A stretch of 64,000 nucleotides of DNA from NCBI RefSeq assembly GCF_900176505.1, contig NZ_FWYB01000001.1, forward strand, positions 159,400 to 223,399. Reading direction: 5' to 3'. The stretch's first letter is position 1; each line of letters begins with the position of its first letter. This DNA comes from Pedobacter nyackensis. Lineage in GTDB: Bacteria > Bacteroidota > Bacteroidia > Sphingobacteriales > Sphingobacteriaceae. The translations under genes were made by a program, and so were the position numbers. The notes beneath the pieces are model-generated. The model was not told the origin of the DNA. It worked only from the letters and a program-made list of their open reading frames with translations, and ran no database searches. Shown here piece after piece: positions 17,537 to 27,742 of this stretch.

Positions 17537-20135
17537 TAATTTTTGGCTAAGCCAGACGATAAAAAGTCTGGCGTGGCTAATTTTCCTTTTCCCTTTCACT
17601 ATTTATGCACAGTCCAAAGGACCTTCGCTTTCTAATGGTATGTTGAATTTAGAATGGAAAAATTCTGCTGATGGGTATCATTTGAACAAAATATCGATTT
17701 TGAATAAAGGATCATGGGTTGATTTATCCGCGAAACCGTCCGGAGCGTTTTCCGTATTGTATACCGCAGATACGCTATCTCTTGTAGAGAAGCCTGCGAA
17801 AACCAGTAATTTCCCTGAGCCTGAATACCGTTATATTATACCAATATGGAAGCAGGCAACTTCTTCCATTCAAATGAATACTGCGGGAAAAGCGATCAAT
17901 TTTTATCCGGATAAGAAAAAAGAAGTTAACAAGGAGCTTATATTTCAAAAGGAACTAGATCAGTTTCTGCTGACCTCTTCATGGCAGTTTGATGATCGAT
18001 ATCCAAATGATATAAAAGTGACGATGAAATTAAAGGCAAAACAAGCGGGGTATTATTCCATTGCTTCGCCGGAACTTGCGCTTTTTGATAAGAACAATTT
18101 TAAATGGGCTACAGTGCCGGGAGTCTTTCAGGGAAATCAATTAAACGCAAACTTCGTCAATGCCTATGCTTATGGGCAGGGTATACCAGATATACCTGTT
18201 ATGGTAAGGGAACGTACGGCTTCAACATTGTCTCCTTTGGTGCAAAGCAGTCAGAATATAACCTTAGCGGTAATTCCAGAACCTGGGACAGGACGGGATC
18301 CCTGGCTGTTCGACAAAAAGACACAGGGGAACTGGAACATTGGTTTGTCTGTATTGAATAGAAAGGGAAATCTGATGCCAACCATATATCACCCTGTATT
18401 GGGCCAGGAAAAATCTTTCCTGGCAAAAAATGATTCCCTTACCTTTTCTTTTCGCTATACCATAAAAACTGATGATTGGTATGGAGTAATGAAACACGCC
18501 GCCAATGACGTTTATAGGTTTAAAGATGTGCTGAAGTTGAAAAAAACAGCATCTTCTCTTACTGATCGTGTATTTAGAATGGCAAACTATATTGTTGATG
18601 ATAGCCTTTCTATGTGGAAGTTGGCTCAGTATAAAAACCTGGAGATTGGTGCGCAAAGCTATCTGGGAGGGGTGTATGGATCTGAAAAAGATGCGATGAA
18701 AAACTCAGACTACGGAGCAATGTGGATGCTTGCCAGGCTGACAAATAATAAAAAGCTCATAGATACGCGTCTTCCTTATGCAAGAAACTTTAAAATTGTT
18801 CAGCAACATTCAGATAAAGACTTTTTTTATGGTGCTTCGGAAGGACAGTATTTTTTGCAGAACAGTAAGAAATTTACCGAAGAGTGGGGGCCATATACCG
18901 AACCTATAGGAAGTACCTACTACCTGATGATGGATCTTGGAAACATGCTGCTGTTTGACGCTAAGGATTTGAAATTACGCGCTGACCTCAAACTGGGCGC
19001 TGAGAAATTATTATCCTGGATGAAACCTGATGGCAGCTGGGAAGTAGCTTACGACAATAAAACTGATGAAGCGAGGTTTAAGGATATTTTAGACCTGAGA
19101 CCTACATTTTATGGCTTATTCGTTGCTTATAAAATATTGGGCGACAAGAAGTATCTGGATGCAGCTAAAAAAGGTGCTGATTGGTATATTGAAAATGCCA
19201 TCAACAAAGGGGCTTTTCTCGGTGTTTGTGGTGACACCAGGTTTGCACCTGATTTTGCTACAGCACAGAGCGTGCAGGCTTTACTTGATCTTTATGATGT
19301 GGTTAAAGACGTCAAATATAAAAATGCTGCTATTGCTGCGGCAAAAATTTATACAGCATCCATTTATACCCATCCAATCCCTACAACACAGGAAAAATGG
19401 GTAAGTGGTGTTAAAAGAGAAGACTGGGAAATCAGTCAGGCTGGTTTAAGCTTTGAGCACGGAGGCATTCTTGGATCTGCTAATCACCATGGACCAATTT
19501 TATTGGCAAGTCATGCAGGTATGTTTACCAGAATGTTTTCATTGACCAAAGACTCTTTGTTTCTAACGATGTCGAGAGCTGCTGCATGGGGCAGAGATGC
19601 TTTTGTCGATCAAAAAACTGGTGTGGCTTCCTATTACTGGGATGCTATGAATAAGGGCGCTGGTCCATTTCCGCACCACGCATGGTGGCAGATCGGCTGG
19701 ATCACAGATTACCTGATGTCGGAAGTAGAACTTCGTAGCCAGGGAAAAATTAGTTTTCCCAGAGGATTTATTACACCTAAAGTTGGCCCGCATCAAAGCT
19801 ATGGCTTCGCTCCGGGCAAAGTATACACTACGCCTGCTTCATTAATGTTGATAGATGGCCTCCTGAAATCAGATAGTCCATATCTGGAGTATGTTACGGC
19901 TATCAATGCAGGTCAGAAAAAGTGCTTTTTAATCGTGATGAACAATAGTGTGAATAAGCTGAGTACGAAAGTTCAGATCGATGCAGAAAAGATTCCTGGA
20001 GCTTCAGGAAAAAGTATAAAGAGTGCTTCATTTATTGGTTTAGATGGGAAGAAGGCGACTATTGCGACGGGTGTTAAATCCCTGAATGTTGAAGTCGCAC
20101 CATATGGTTTAAAAGTAATAGAGGTGTTTTATTGA
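17526..20135 (+). CDS. Large secreted protein, probable alpha/alpha-toroid carbohydrate-active enzyme, family not recognised
   Basis: The 869-residue product has a signal peptide (SLAWLIFLFPFTIYAQS). The first 300 residues look beta-rich. Residues about 310-720 show repeated helical hairpins typical of an (alpha/alpha) barrel (DYGAMWMLARLTNNKKLID, RPTFYGLFVAYKILGDKKYL, GAFLGVCGDTRFAPDFATAQ, FEHGGILGSANHHGP). The C-terminus is beta-rich. His and Asp residues in GDTRFAPD, SANHHGP and FPHHAWW are candidate active-site positions. It shares its C-terminal architecture with the next gene. Its place right behind susCD implies action on the imported glycan; lyase or hydrolase activity cannot be told apart. 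I do not recognise a named CAZy family. Confidence 0.72.
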   Translation: MAGNNFWLSQTIKSLAWLIFLFPFTIYAQSKGPSLSNGMLNLEWKNSADGYHLNKISILNKGSWVDLSAKPSGAFSVLYTADTLSLVEKPAKTSNFPEPEYRYIIPIWKQATSSIQMNTAGKAINFYPDKKKEVNKELIFQKELDQFLLTSSWQFDDRYPNDIKVTMKLKAKQAGYYSIASPELALFDKNNFKWATVPGVFQGNQLNANFVNAYAYGQGIPDIPVMVRERTASTLSPLVQSSQNITLAVIPEPGTGRDPWLFDKKTQGNWNIGLSVLNRKGNLMPTIYHPVLGQEKSFLAKNDSLTFSFRYTIKTDDWYGVMKHAANDVYRFKDVLKLKKTASSLTDRVFRMANYIVDDSLSMWKLAQYKNLEIGAQSYLGGVYGSEKDAMKNSDYGAMWMLARLTNNKKLIDTRLPYARNFKIVQQHSDKDFFYGASEGQYFLQNSKKFTEEWGPYTEPIGSTYYLMMDLGNMLLFDAKDLKLRADLKLGAEKLLSWMKPDGSWEVAYDNKTDEARFKDILDLRPTFYGLFVAYKILGDKKYLDAAKKGADWYIENAINKGAFLGVCGDTRFAPDFATAQSVQALLDLYDVVKDVKYKNAAIAAAKIYTASIYTHPIPTTQEKWVSGVKREDWEISQAGLSFEHGGILGSANHHGPILLASHAGMFTRMFSLTKDSLFLTMSRAAAWGRDAFVDQKTGVASYYWDAMNKGAGPFPHHAWWQIGWITDYLMSEVELRSQGKISFPRGFITPKVGPHQSYGFAPGKVYTTPASLMLIDGLLKSDSPYLEYVTAINAGQKKCFLIVMNNSVNKLSTKVQIDAEKIPGASGKSIKSASFIGLDGKKATIATGVKSLNVEVAPYGLKVIEVFY

Positions 20136-20136
20136 A

Positions 20137-23100
20137 ATGGATATGAATAAAACATATAGCTTCAGTTGCCGGATTTTCCTGTATTCAGCAATTGTGTTCA
20201 GTATTTTCGGCGCTAAGGAAGTCTCAGCTCAAAAGCCAACCCATTACCTGATACAAGCAGAGGATTTTCAATTTCCTGCTGGCTGGACCGTAGCCAAGGA
20301 AGGGGGGACAAATGTCTCAGGAAAGGGGGCTTTGTTAGGCTCTAATGCTAAAGAGGTAACTGCTGATGCACTTACAGTGATCGACATTAAGACTAAAGGC
20401 AACTATTTCGTGTGGACCAGATCGAGGGATTATGCGCAGCATAATCCCGGGACCCGTAGGTATCTTTTGTCTGTAAATGAACAGCCTATGGCCAAAGAGT
20501 CGGGGGTACATAGGAATGAAGGATATCAATGGGAAAAGGTTGGGGCTGCTGATCTTGACGCAGGCGAAAATGTATTGAGATTAAAAAATACAAAATTGGC
20601 CTTTGCCAGGTGCGACGCTATATTTATTACTACGGATGAAGGATTTGATCCTAATAAGATGAATAGCTCCCTTAATGCTTATGCTTTAAAACCCCTGCAG
20701 GTAAAAGAGCATGGATCTGTTTTAAATGTGGAAGCTCCTTTTACTTTTCTAAAAAAAGGAAAATCCCTGGGTAAGCTGCTCAATAACAATATCTCAATTA
20801 GTTTTGATGAGCTGACAGACCCTAAAACCGGGAAATCCAGAATTGTATCTACCACCGAAATTTTTCAGGATAAAGCCTGGGTAAGTTTAAATGATAAAGT
20901 GGAAGCAAACAGGATATTCCTGTTAACGGCCAAACAGCCAAAGATTGAATTTGGTACTTACTTCGCTTTCTGGAAGAATTCCTCCAGTTTAACTGAGTTT
21001 TCTGTGAAAGGAAAGGCTTATAAAACGATGGACCAGAACGGAGCGAAGAATCCTTTTCTGTCTGGTGAACTGATGTTATGTGAGCCTAAGGCCGTTAAGC
21101 AGGTCTCGGCAGAAGAATTATGGGTGACTTACGTTACCACGAACGGAGCAGAGGTGAAAGGCATTTGGAAGCTTAAACCGGGTGCGTCACATTATGAACT
21201 GAGTTTGGCGTATACAGCTAAGACTCCTGGTTATTATAGTTTTGTGGTTTCTGCTTTTCAGGATAGCCCGGAAAGTAACGTTAACAATGTGCAACTCCCG
21301 CCAATGTTTAATTATAAGCGTTTGCCGGAAGGACCAATGCTTATCCCTGGTGCTATGACACCACAACCTTTAGCGATTGTGGAAGTTAACCAAAACAAAA
21401 AGCCCTTAAGCTATTTTGTCACCGGTTCTTTAACAGGTTTTCCGGTCGACTGGACAAAAGATATGACCTCGAGAATAGGGTTTTCGCTTAAAAATGAATT
21501 TAATAAAGTGCAGCCTGTGGCATTTGCACCGGTTTTGGGTCTTGCAGATTCAAAGCTTTCCGCCGGTCAAACGCTAAAAAGGTCATTTAACCTCGGAGCG
21601 GTTACCGGTAAATGGAGCGGGGCTCTGGAATATGTGTCCAATTCTATCTATAAAGTGAGCGACTACAGGTCTCAGGATTCTACATCTTTAACAAATGCAG
21701 TTTTCAATATTATAGATCTGATCAAGAATGATGAAGCTGCTGGATGGAGTTCAGCATTGAAAGGTTTTTTTGACATCGAGGCTGATCCAAAAATTGCACC
21801 AACTGTTGCGCAATCGTCACCGTTAGCAGTAATTTCGGCTGCAGTGATGGGTAAAGATGAAGCGTTTTACATTAGCCGTGCCTTACCAACAATAGAGTAT
21901 ACCTTATCGCGCAGCGCATTCAGATGGGCAAAAGCTGTAGGCGCGCCGTATAATCCTACCGAAGCCTCTCTTGAACTAAATCCCTACAAGAATGTACAGT
22001 TCAATACGGCCTATTTTGAGTCTTTGGCGCAATTGCTGGATAATAAAAATCCATGGATTGTAGATGTGGCTATGCCAGATAAACAACCGAGAAAACTTTC
22101 TGGGTACAGTGTAAACCTACCGGCATGGACCCAGGAACTGGCAGCCTACAGGTTAACCAAAGATAAGAAATGGCTAACTGCAGCAGTTTCAAATGCAAAG
22201 GAATTTGTGGCGAAGGAAGTTTACGGTCAAAAGACCAATTTGTTAACGGCACAGCCATTTTATAACACTTCGTTTTATCCGTACTGGTGGGACTTAACAG
22301 ACCTTTATGAAGTAAGTAAAGATAAAACCTTTCTTAACGCTGCGGAGTATGCATCTTATTTTACCCTGGCAGGGATCCGCTCTTATCCGCTTGTGGAAAA
22401 TAAAATGCAGCTGATTCATGAAGGGGATGAATATGAAGGGAATACCAATTTATGGTGGAAAGACGGAGAGAAGTTTCGTTTAGGCTTCCCTCGTCAAAAG
22501 GGAGATGTGAAAGCTAAAGAAGTACCTCAGTCTTTAGTTTCGCCCGTAGGACTTGGGTTGGAGCAACCAATTACTTTTTTCCTCCCTAAAAAGAATGTTC
22601 GCCATATTTTTATGTCAACCTGGGCTCCGCATTTGCTACGTTTGTCGGCCGATACGGAACGTAAAATATTTGAAATATATGCGAGAAATTCCATTATTGG
22701 ACGCTTTACAAATTACCCTGGCTATTACGCTACTGGGTATACAGATCTTACCTACAGAGAAAATTATCCTTATAAAGGACCGGATATCAACTCCATTTAT
22801 TACCACCACATTTCACCGCATCTGGCCTTTAGTTTAGATTTTCTGGTTACCGAAGCCGTGCAAAGATCAAAAGGAGCAATCAGTTTCCCATGGGGAAAAC
22901 AAGAAGGCTTTGTTTGGTTTAACAACCGCATTTATGGCGGGGGGAAAGGAACTATTTTCGACGATAAAAATGTGAAGATCTGGCTTAAAAAGGGATTGGT
23001 TAGTCTGGATAATCCATCTGTAAATTACCTGACAGGAATATCTGATGATCGCTTCTGGGTTGTTTTACTGAACGAGTCTGCCCAGGAACAAAATATTGAC

Positions 23101-23595
23101 CTCAGTTTAGATTTACAACTGACAGGTATCAAAAATACAGGCATTAAACAATATAATGGAGCTGTTGCAGAACCTGGTCTTCTATCGATTTCAGGGAATA
23201 AAATGGATGTCAAAGTACCTGTAAAAGGTATTACAGCCTATTCATTTCCTTTAGCTGTACCTAAAGCTACAAAAGTGCTTCCGCCTGTGAAAAATGGTTT
23301 ACAGGAAGTTGATCTTGGCGCAGCATGGGGTAAGCTTTATGCTTTCAGAATCCGTTCTCCATTTGGCTGGGATTCTGTTTATGCTTATTTAAGTACGCCT
23401 CCCAAAGCGGGGTCAGAGGCCGAACTGGAATTGAATGATGACGTTTCAACATTGGAAAAGCGTAATGCTTATCCTTTTGAATGGTCGTTCAGCCGTTTAG
23501 ATCCGACGAAACCTATCTCCATCAATTTAAAATTGAAGAGCAAAGGAAGCAATGAAGTTCGCCAGGCGCATATAGATTTTGAGGGTATAAAGTAA
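20137..23595 (+). CDS. Very large secreted protein, paralogous to the preceding gene, probable carbohydrate-active enzyme
   Basis: The 1152-residue product has a signal peptide (FLYSAIVFSIFGAKEVSAQ). The N-terminal beta domain (about 35-170: YLIQAEDFQFPAGWTVAKE, YFVWTRSRDYAQHNPGTRR) resembles carbohydrate-binding or CBM35-like sandwich modules. The central half is helical (PYWWDLTDLYEVSKDKTFLN, WAPHLLRLSADTERKIFE, SIYYHHISPHLAFSLDFL). It shares with the upstream gene the sequence QRSKGAISFPWG (there RSQGKISFPRG) and the following GL-S-Y-T-I-NES pattern. One base separates the stop and start of the two genes. The function is not recognised. The pair probably acts on one substrate. Confidence 0.7.
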   Translation: MDMNKTYSFSCRIFLYSAIVFSIFGAKEVSAQKPTHYLIQAEDFQFPAGWTVAKEGGTNVSGKGALLGSNAKEVTADALTVIDIKTKGNYFVWTRSRDYAQHNPGTRRYLLSVNEQPMAKESGVHRNEGYQWEKVGAADLDAGENVLRLKNTKLAFARCDAIFITTDEGFDPNKMNSSLNAYALKPLQVKEHGSVLNVEAPFTFLKKGKSLGKLLNNNISISFDELTDPKTGKSRIVSTTEIFQDKAWVSLNDKVEANRIFLLTAKQPKIEFGTYFAFWKNSSSLTEFSVKGKAYKTMDQNGAKNPFLSGELMLCEPKAVKQVSAEELWVTYVTTNGAEVKGIWKLKPGASHYELSLAYTAKTPGYYSFVVSAFQDSPESNVNNVQLPPMFNYKRLPEGPMLIPGAMTPQPLAIVEVNQNKKPLSYFVTGSLTGFPVDWTKDMTSRIGFSLKNEFNKVQPVAFAPVLGLADSKLSAGQTLKRSFNLGAVTGKWSGALEYVSNSIYKVSDYRSQDSTSLTNAVFNIIDLIKNDEAAGWSSALKGFFDIEADPKIAPTVAQSSPLAVISAAVMGKDEAFYISRALPTIEYTLSRSAFRWAKAVGAPYNPTEASLELNPYKNVQFNTAYFESLAQLLDNKNPWIVDVAMPDKQPRKLSGYSVNLPAWTQELAAYRLTKDKKWLTAAVSNAKEFVAKEVYGQKTNLLTAQPFYNTSFYPYWWDLTDLYEVSKDKTFLNAAEYASYFTLAGIRSYPLVENKMQLIHEGDEYEGNTNLWWKDGEKFRLGFPRQKGDVKAKEVPQSLVSPVGLGLEQPITFFLPKKNVRHIFMSTWAPHLLRLSADTERKIFEIYARNSIIGRFTNYPGYYATGYTDLTYRENYPYKGPDINSIYYHHISPHLAFSLDFLVTEAVQRSKGAISFPWGKQEGFVWFNNRIYGGGKGTIFDDKNVKIWLKKGLVSLDNPSVNYLTGISDDRFWVVLLNESAQEQNIDLSLDLQLTGIKNTGIKQYNGAVAEPGLLSISGNKMDVKVPVKGITAYSFPLAVPKATKVLPPVKNGLQEVDLGAAWGKLYAFRIRSPFGWDSVYAYLSTPPKAGSEAELELNDDVSTLEKRNAYPFEWSFSRLDPTKPISINLKLKSKGSNEVRQAHIDFEGIK

Positions 23596-23601
23596 TCAGC
23601 T

Positions 23602-25047
23602 ATGAAGTTAAAGTCAAAGTTTGTAAGCGTTTTCGGATTTATGTTTATGATGAGTGCACTGGTTTGTAATTTGACGGCCATGGCGCAGAATAACATGGAG
23701 AAAGAGACTTTAGAAAGAGAAAGACTCATCGCTGCAAGTCAGACAGGAGCAATGCCCTTATTCTTTGATCCGGCAAAACCAGATGTTCCGACAATAAGTC
23801 CTGGAAACTTTAATAACAATCAGGAGTGTTATCTGAGAGGTGGCCTCCCTAATTTTTTTAACAAAGCAAAAAACAAACAAGACCTCGTCGTGGGGTATAT
23901 CGGGGGGAGCATTACCAGAGGAAGTAATCTGTATAGAATGCAGTCTGCAAAATTCATCCAGAATATGTTACCCGGAGTAAAATTGAAGTTTATCAACGCA
24001 GGTATTTCTGGAACAGGGACCGATTTGGGCGCGTGTAGAATCCAAGAGCAGGTTTTGCAGTATAAACCCGATCTTATCTTCATTGAATTTGCGGTTAATA
24101 ATGCTTTTCCGGACGGCATGGAGGGGATGATCAGACAGATTTGGAAGGCTAATCCTGTCACGGATATTTTCATGATTTACACTATTTTTAATGGGCAGAC
24201 CCAAATTTATGCATCAGGGAAAACTCCACTTAATATCATTGGATTAGAAAAAATAGCTGACCACTATCAGATCCCATCTGTTCATATGGGGCTGGAGGCA
24301 AGCCTACTAGAGCGGGATCAAAAATTACTATGGAAAGCGCCAGTTGGTACAGAAACTGATAAAATAATCTTTTCTAATGATGGTACACACCCTATCGTGG
24401 CAGGCGGTAATTTATATGCACAGTCGATTGCCCGTTCTTTGCTTAAAATGAAAGATCATGCTAAAGAAATGAAGCATTTGCTACCACAACCTTTACTGGC
24501 TAACAACTGGGAAGATGCAAAGATGTTAGCTCCCTTGGAGGTGGTAAAGTTTAGCAAGGGCTGGACTTCAATTGATCCGAAGACGTTGCGTGAATTCAAG
24601 CAGTTTTCTGACTGGTTCCCTTATGTGATGAAAGCGGAAGAACCTGGCGAATCTTTTACATTTAAGTTTAATGGGAGTATGATTGGCTTTTTCGATATCG
24701 GTGGTTCTGAAGTTGGCCAGCTGATTTTAGAAATAGATGGTAAGCAGACCTCATTTCAAAAACAAAAAGGAACACTTGCTTTAAAAGCCAATCAGGTGAC
24801 CAATTCCTCAGATCCGATCAATAGGTTTAATTCCTTTTGCAACAACAGGTATCGGGGGCAGGCCGAATTTATAGAACTGCCAGCTGGCGTACATACCGTA
24901 AAATTCAGTATCTCTCCTAATCTAGCTGATAAGAAAGCTATTCTAGGTCCAAATCAATTGGAAGACATTACGAATAATCCTGATAAGTATGATAAAACCG
25001 CAATTTATATAGGTAAAATCCTAATCAGGGGGGCATTGATAAACTGA
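23602..25047 (+). CDS. Secreted SGNH/GDSL-type hydrolase with C-terminal beta domain
   Basis: The 481-residue product has a signal peptide ending near MSALVCNLTAMAQ. The SGNH blocks are GYIGGSITRGSNLY (nucleophile Ser in GSIT), NAGISGTGTDLGA, IFIEFAVNNAFPDG (Asn block) and FSNDGTHPIVAGG (Asp/His pair). Residues about 310-481 form an extra beta-rich domain (KFNGSMIGFFDIGGSEVG, FIELPAGVHTVKFS). In PULs such proteins often remove O-acetyl or other ester groups from glycans; the ester here is not known. It starts 6 bp after the previous stop, inside the PUL1 operon. Confidence 0.82.
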   Translation: MKLKSKFVSVFGFMFMMSALVCNLTAMAQNNMEKETLERERLIAASQTGAMPLFFDPAKPDVPTISPGNFNNNQECYLRGGLPNFFNKAKNKQDLVVGYIGGSITRGSNLYRMQSAKFIQNMLPGVKLKFINAGISGTGTDLGACRIQEQVLQYKPDLIFIEFAVNNAFPDGMEGMIRQIWKANPVTDIFMIYTIFNGQTQIYASGKTPLNIIGLEKIADHYQIPSVHMGLEASLLERDQKLLWKAPVGTETDKIIFSNDGTHPIVAGGNLYAQSIARSLLKMKDHAKEMKHLLPQPLLANNWEDAKMLAPLEVVKFSKGWTSIDPKTLREFKQFSDWFPYVMKAEEPGESFTFKFNGSMIGFFDIGGSEVGQLILEIDGKQTSFQKQKGTLALKANQVTNSSDPINRFNSFCNNRYRGQAEFIELPAGVHTVKFSISPNLADKKAILGPNQLEDITNNPDKYDKTAIYIGKILIRGALIN

Positions 25048-25091
25048 TAGAGGGAAATCAATCATAGTATGAAACATAAAAACACGCACAA

Positions 25092-26009
25092 ATGAAATAC
25101 ATTAAAACATCCATTTTAGTCCTTCTTTTATGCCTTAATGCAGATTTATCATTTGGGCAAAGCAGTCCTAAAAGTTTAAGGCTATTTATTATTGGCAATA
25201 GCTTTTCTCAAAATGCGTCTGCTTACTTACCCAATTTTGTAAAGGAAAAGGGGATAGAACTGACTGTAGGCAGAGCAGAGCTAGGCGGACATTCTTTAGC
25301 GCAACACTGGGCGTATGCAGAAGCAGCAGAAGCCAATCCCGAGGATCCCAAAGGGAAACCTTATAAGGGTAAGTCCTTGCGTATGCTTTTATCCGATGGC
25401 ACCTGGGATGTGGTTACCCTTCAACAGGCTTCTTATCTGTCGGCGGATCTGGAAAGCTACAGCCCTTATGCTAAAAAGCTATACGATTATATTAAAAAGA
25501 TTCAACCCAATGCCGAGATTATTATTCATCAAACCTGGGCCTATAGAAGTGATGCTTTAAAATTTGGCAGGGTGGCACCAAACCAGCTGGCTAAAAATCA
25601 GCAAGAAATGTGGGAGCAATCAAGGGGAGCTTATCATGCCATGGCGAAACAGTTGAATGTGAAGATTATGCCCGTTGGAGATGCTTTTTATGCTGTAGCA
25701 TCAGATAAAGTGTTTGGCTTTAAAAAAGATGCTGATTTCGACTATGCAAATCCGGTATATCCCAATCTGCCGAACCAGGTAAACTCGCTTAATATGGGCT
25801 ATTCCTGGAAAGATAATAAAATGGCATTTGATGCAAATCATGCCAATGAAGCTGGCAGATATCTGGGTTCATTGATCTGGTATGCAACCTTATTTAAGGA
25901 ATCTCCCTTAAACATGGCGTATGTGCCCAATAAAGTTCCAGCGGATTTTGCTGCCTATTTAAGAACAGTAGCAGAAAAAACAATTAAAAATTTAAATACA
26001 ACTAAATAA
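25092..26009 (+). CDS. DUF4886 protein, SGNH-like secreted hydrolase (PUL1 copy)
   Basis: The 305-residue product has a signal peptide (SILVLLLCLNADLSFGQ). The DUF4886 core begins LRLFIIGNSFSQNASAYLP (Ser nucleophile in GNSFS) and continues with VVTLQQASYLSADLESY and HQTWAYRSDALKFGR. It closes with DANHANEAGRYLGSLIWY, which supplies the likely His. The fold is SGNH-like and the substrate is unknown; an esterase acting on glycan side groups is a reasonable guess. A clear paralogue opens PUL2 at 34009, so the two loci probably meet the same decoration. Confidence 0.82.
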   Translation: MKYIKTSILVLLLCLNADLSFGQSSPKSLRLFIIGNSFSQNASAYLPNFVKEKGIELTVGRAELGGHSLAQHWAYAEAAEANPEDPKGKPYKGKSLRMLLSDGTWDVVTLQQASYLSADLESYSPYAKKLYDYIKKIQPNAEIIIHQTWAYRSDALKFGRVAPNQLAKNQQEMWEQSRGAYHAMAKQLNVKIMPVGDAFYAVASDKVFGFKKDADFDYANPVYPNLPNQVNSLNMGYSWKDNKMAFDANHANEAGRYLGSLIWYATLFKESPLNMAYVPNKVPADFAAYLRTVAEKTIKNLNTTK

Positions 26010-26018
26010 GTCAATCGC

Positions 26019-27707
26019 ATGAATTCAATAATAGATACGTCGGTTATCGTCATTTTTTCAGTGTTTATTATGGTTATAGGTATGCTGTTTTCCAGAACAG
26101 GAAGAAACCTGAAATCATTCTTTGCAGGTGGTGAGGCGGTGCCCTGGTTTATCGGTGGCTTATCCCTTTTTATGAGTTTTTTCTCTGCAGGTACTTTTGT
26201 AGCATGGGGTTCTATTGCTTATAAATATGGATGGGTGGCTGTTACTATTCAGTGGACCATGTGTATTGGAGGACTAATAACAGGCTTATACATTGCGCCA
26301 AAGTGGAAGGCAACGGGAAGCCTGACTGCAGCTGAATTTATAAAAGACAGATTGGGTGCACATGTACAAAAAAGCTTTATTTATATTTTCATGGTGGTAT
26401 CGCTGTTCATAAAAGGATCAGTATTGTATTCCGTAGCCAAACTGGTAGGCTCATCTTTGGAATTTCCATTGGTACCTGTTACGCTTATTTTAGGTATACT
26501 GATGATTGCTTATACAGCAGTTGGAGGTTTATGGGCAGTTATGGTGACTGATATTTTGCAGTTTGTCATACTTACTGCTGCGGTTCTGTTGATTATTCCT
26601 TTAGCATTTACAGAAGCCGGAGGCGTACAAACATTTCTTACCAAGGTGCCCGACGATTTCTTTAATGTGGTAAATGGGGAGTATACCTGGGGCTTTATCA
26701 TTGCTTTTGCTGTTTATCATATCTTTTATATTGGTGGCAACTGGACTTTCGTACAGCGTTATACCAGTGTGGATACACCTAAGTCTGCTTCTAAAGTAGC
26801 ATTTCTGTTCGCTGGATTATATATTTTAAGTCCGGTACTATGGATGCTACCCCCAATGATTTATCAAACCATTAATCCTGGGCTGACGGGTTTAGAAACT
26901 GAAAACGCTTATTTAATGGTCTGTAAGCAAGTTCTGCCAGCGGGCCTGATGGGGCTGATTTTAACAGGCATGTATTTTTCAACTTCGGCATCAGCAAATA
27001 CAGCTTTAAATGTGGTGTCAGCAGTTTTTACGAACGATATTTATAAAGGAACCATTAATCCAGAGGCATCGGATGAAAAGCTGATGAAGATTGCACGCAC
27101 ATCATCCTGGTGCTTTGGTTTCGGTATGATCGTGATTGCACTTATTGTGCCCTATATAGGTGGAATTGTTGAATTTACCTTAAGCGTTGGGGCAATTACA
27201 GGTGGACCGCTACTGGCCCCGCCAATATGGGCTTTGTTTTCTAAACGCATTACCGGCAAAGCAACTATTACTATTACCATGGTCAGTCTTGCTGTTAATT
27301 TATGCTTTAAAATAGTATTGCCGCTCATGCTTGACTATAAACTCAGTCGTGAAAATGAGATGGCACTTGGTGTGTTGCTCCCTTTTATGCTGTTATTAAT
27401 TTATGAAATGTATGCAGCATACAAAGGGAAAGTAAGTGCAGAGTATTTGCGATTGCAGGAGCTTAAAGCGTTTCGCGCTGCAAATGTGCCCGAAGTTGAT
27501 GTAGCAGAAGCAGCAGAGATTAAAAGGCAAAATAAGTTCGGTCTACAGGTCATTTCATTTTCATTGGCTTTTATCGCTTTGCTGTTGTATATACTTTGCG
27601 CTTTTACCGCTAAGGGAACCACTATGGTAGCAGTTATTGCAACCATAATTTTACTGAGTGCATGGATTCCACTAAATGCAAGTTTCAAGAAGACAATTAA
27701 TATATAA
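26019..27707 (+). CDS. SSS family sodium:solute symporter
   Basis: The 562-residue inner-membrane protein has about 13-14 predicted helices. SSS-family features are the opening IDTSVIVIFSVFIMVIG, the segment SLFMSFFSAGTFVAWGS, the region AYTAVGGLWAVMVTDILQF and later FSTSASANTALNVVSAVFTN. It would carry a breakdown product of the PUL1 glycan, such as a monosaccharide, uronate or unsaturated oligosaccharide, into the cytosol with Na+. It starts 9 bp after the DUF4886 gene and so belongs to the operon. The exact substrate is not determined by sequence. Confidence 0.92.
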   Translation: MNSIIDTSVIVIFSVFIMVIGMLFSRTGRNLKSFFAGGEAVPWFIGGLSLFMSFFSAGTFVAWGSIAYKYGWVAVTIQWTMCIGGLITGLYIAPKWKATGSLTAAEFIKDRLGAHVQKSFIYIFMVVSLFIKGSVLYSVAKLVGSSLEFPLVPVTLILGILMIAYTAVGGLWAVMVTDILQFVILTAAVLLIIPLAFTEAGGVQTFLTKVPDDFFNVVNGEYTWGFIIAFAVYHIFYIGGNWTFVQRYTSVDTPKSASKVAFLFAGLYILSPVLWMLPPMIYQTINPGLTGLETENAYLMVCKQVLPAGLMGLILTGMYFSTSASANTALNVVSAVFTNDIYKGTINPEASDEKLMKIARTSSWCFGFGMIVIALIVPYIGGIVEFTLSVGAITGGPLLAPPIWALFSKRITGKATITITMVSLAVNLCFKIVLPLMLDYKLSRENEMALGVLLPFMLLLIYEMYAAYKGKVSAEYLRLQELKAFRAANVPEVDVAEAAEIKRQNKFGLQVISFSLAFIALLLYILCAFTAKGTTMVAVIATIILLSAWIPLNASFKKTINI

Positions 27708-27742
27708 TATAAAACATTATTGGGTTTACCCGAATATTTACT

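Noticed and set aside
22553..22837. 94-codon frame within the large PUL1 protein gene
   Set aside because: Out-of-frame shadow of a long, well-supported coding region with no start signal.
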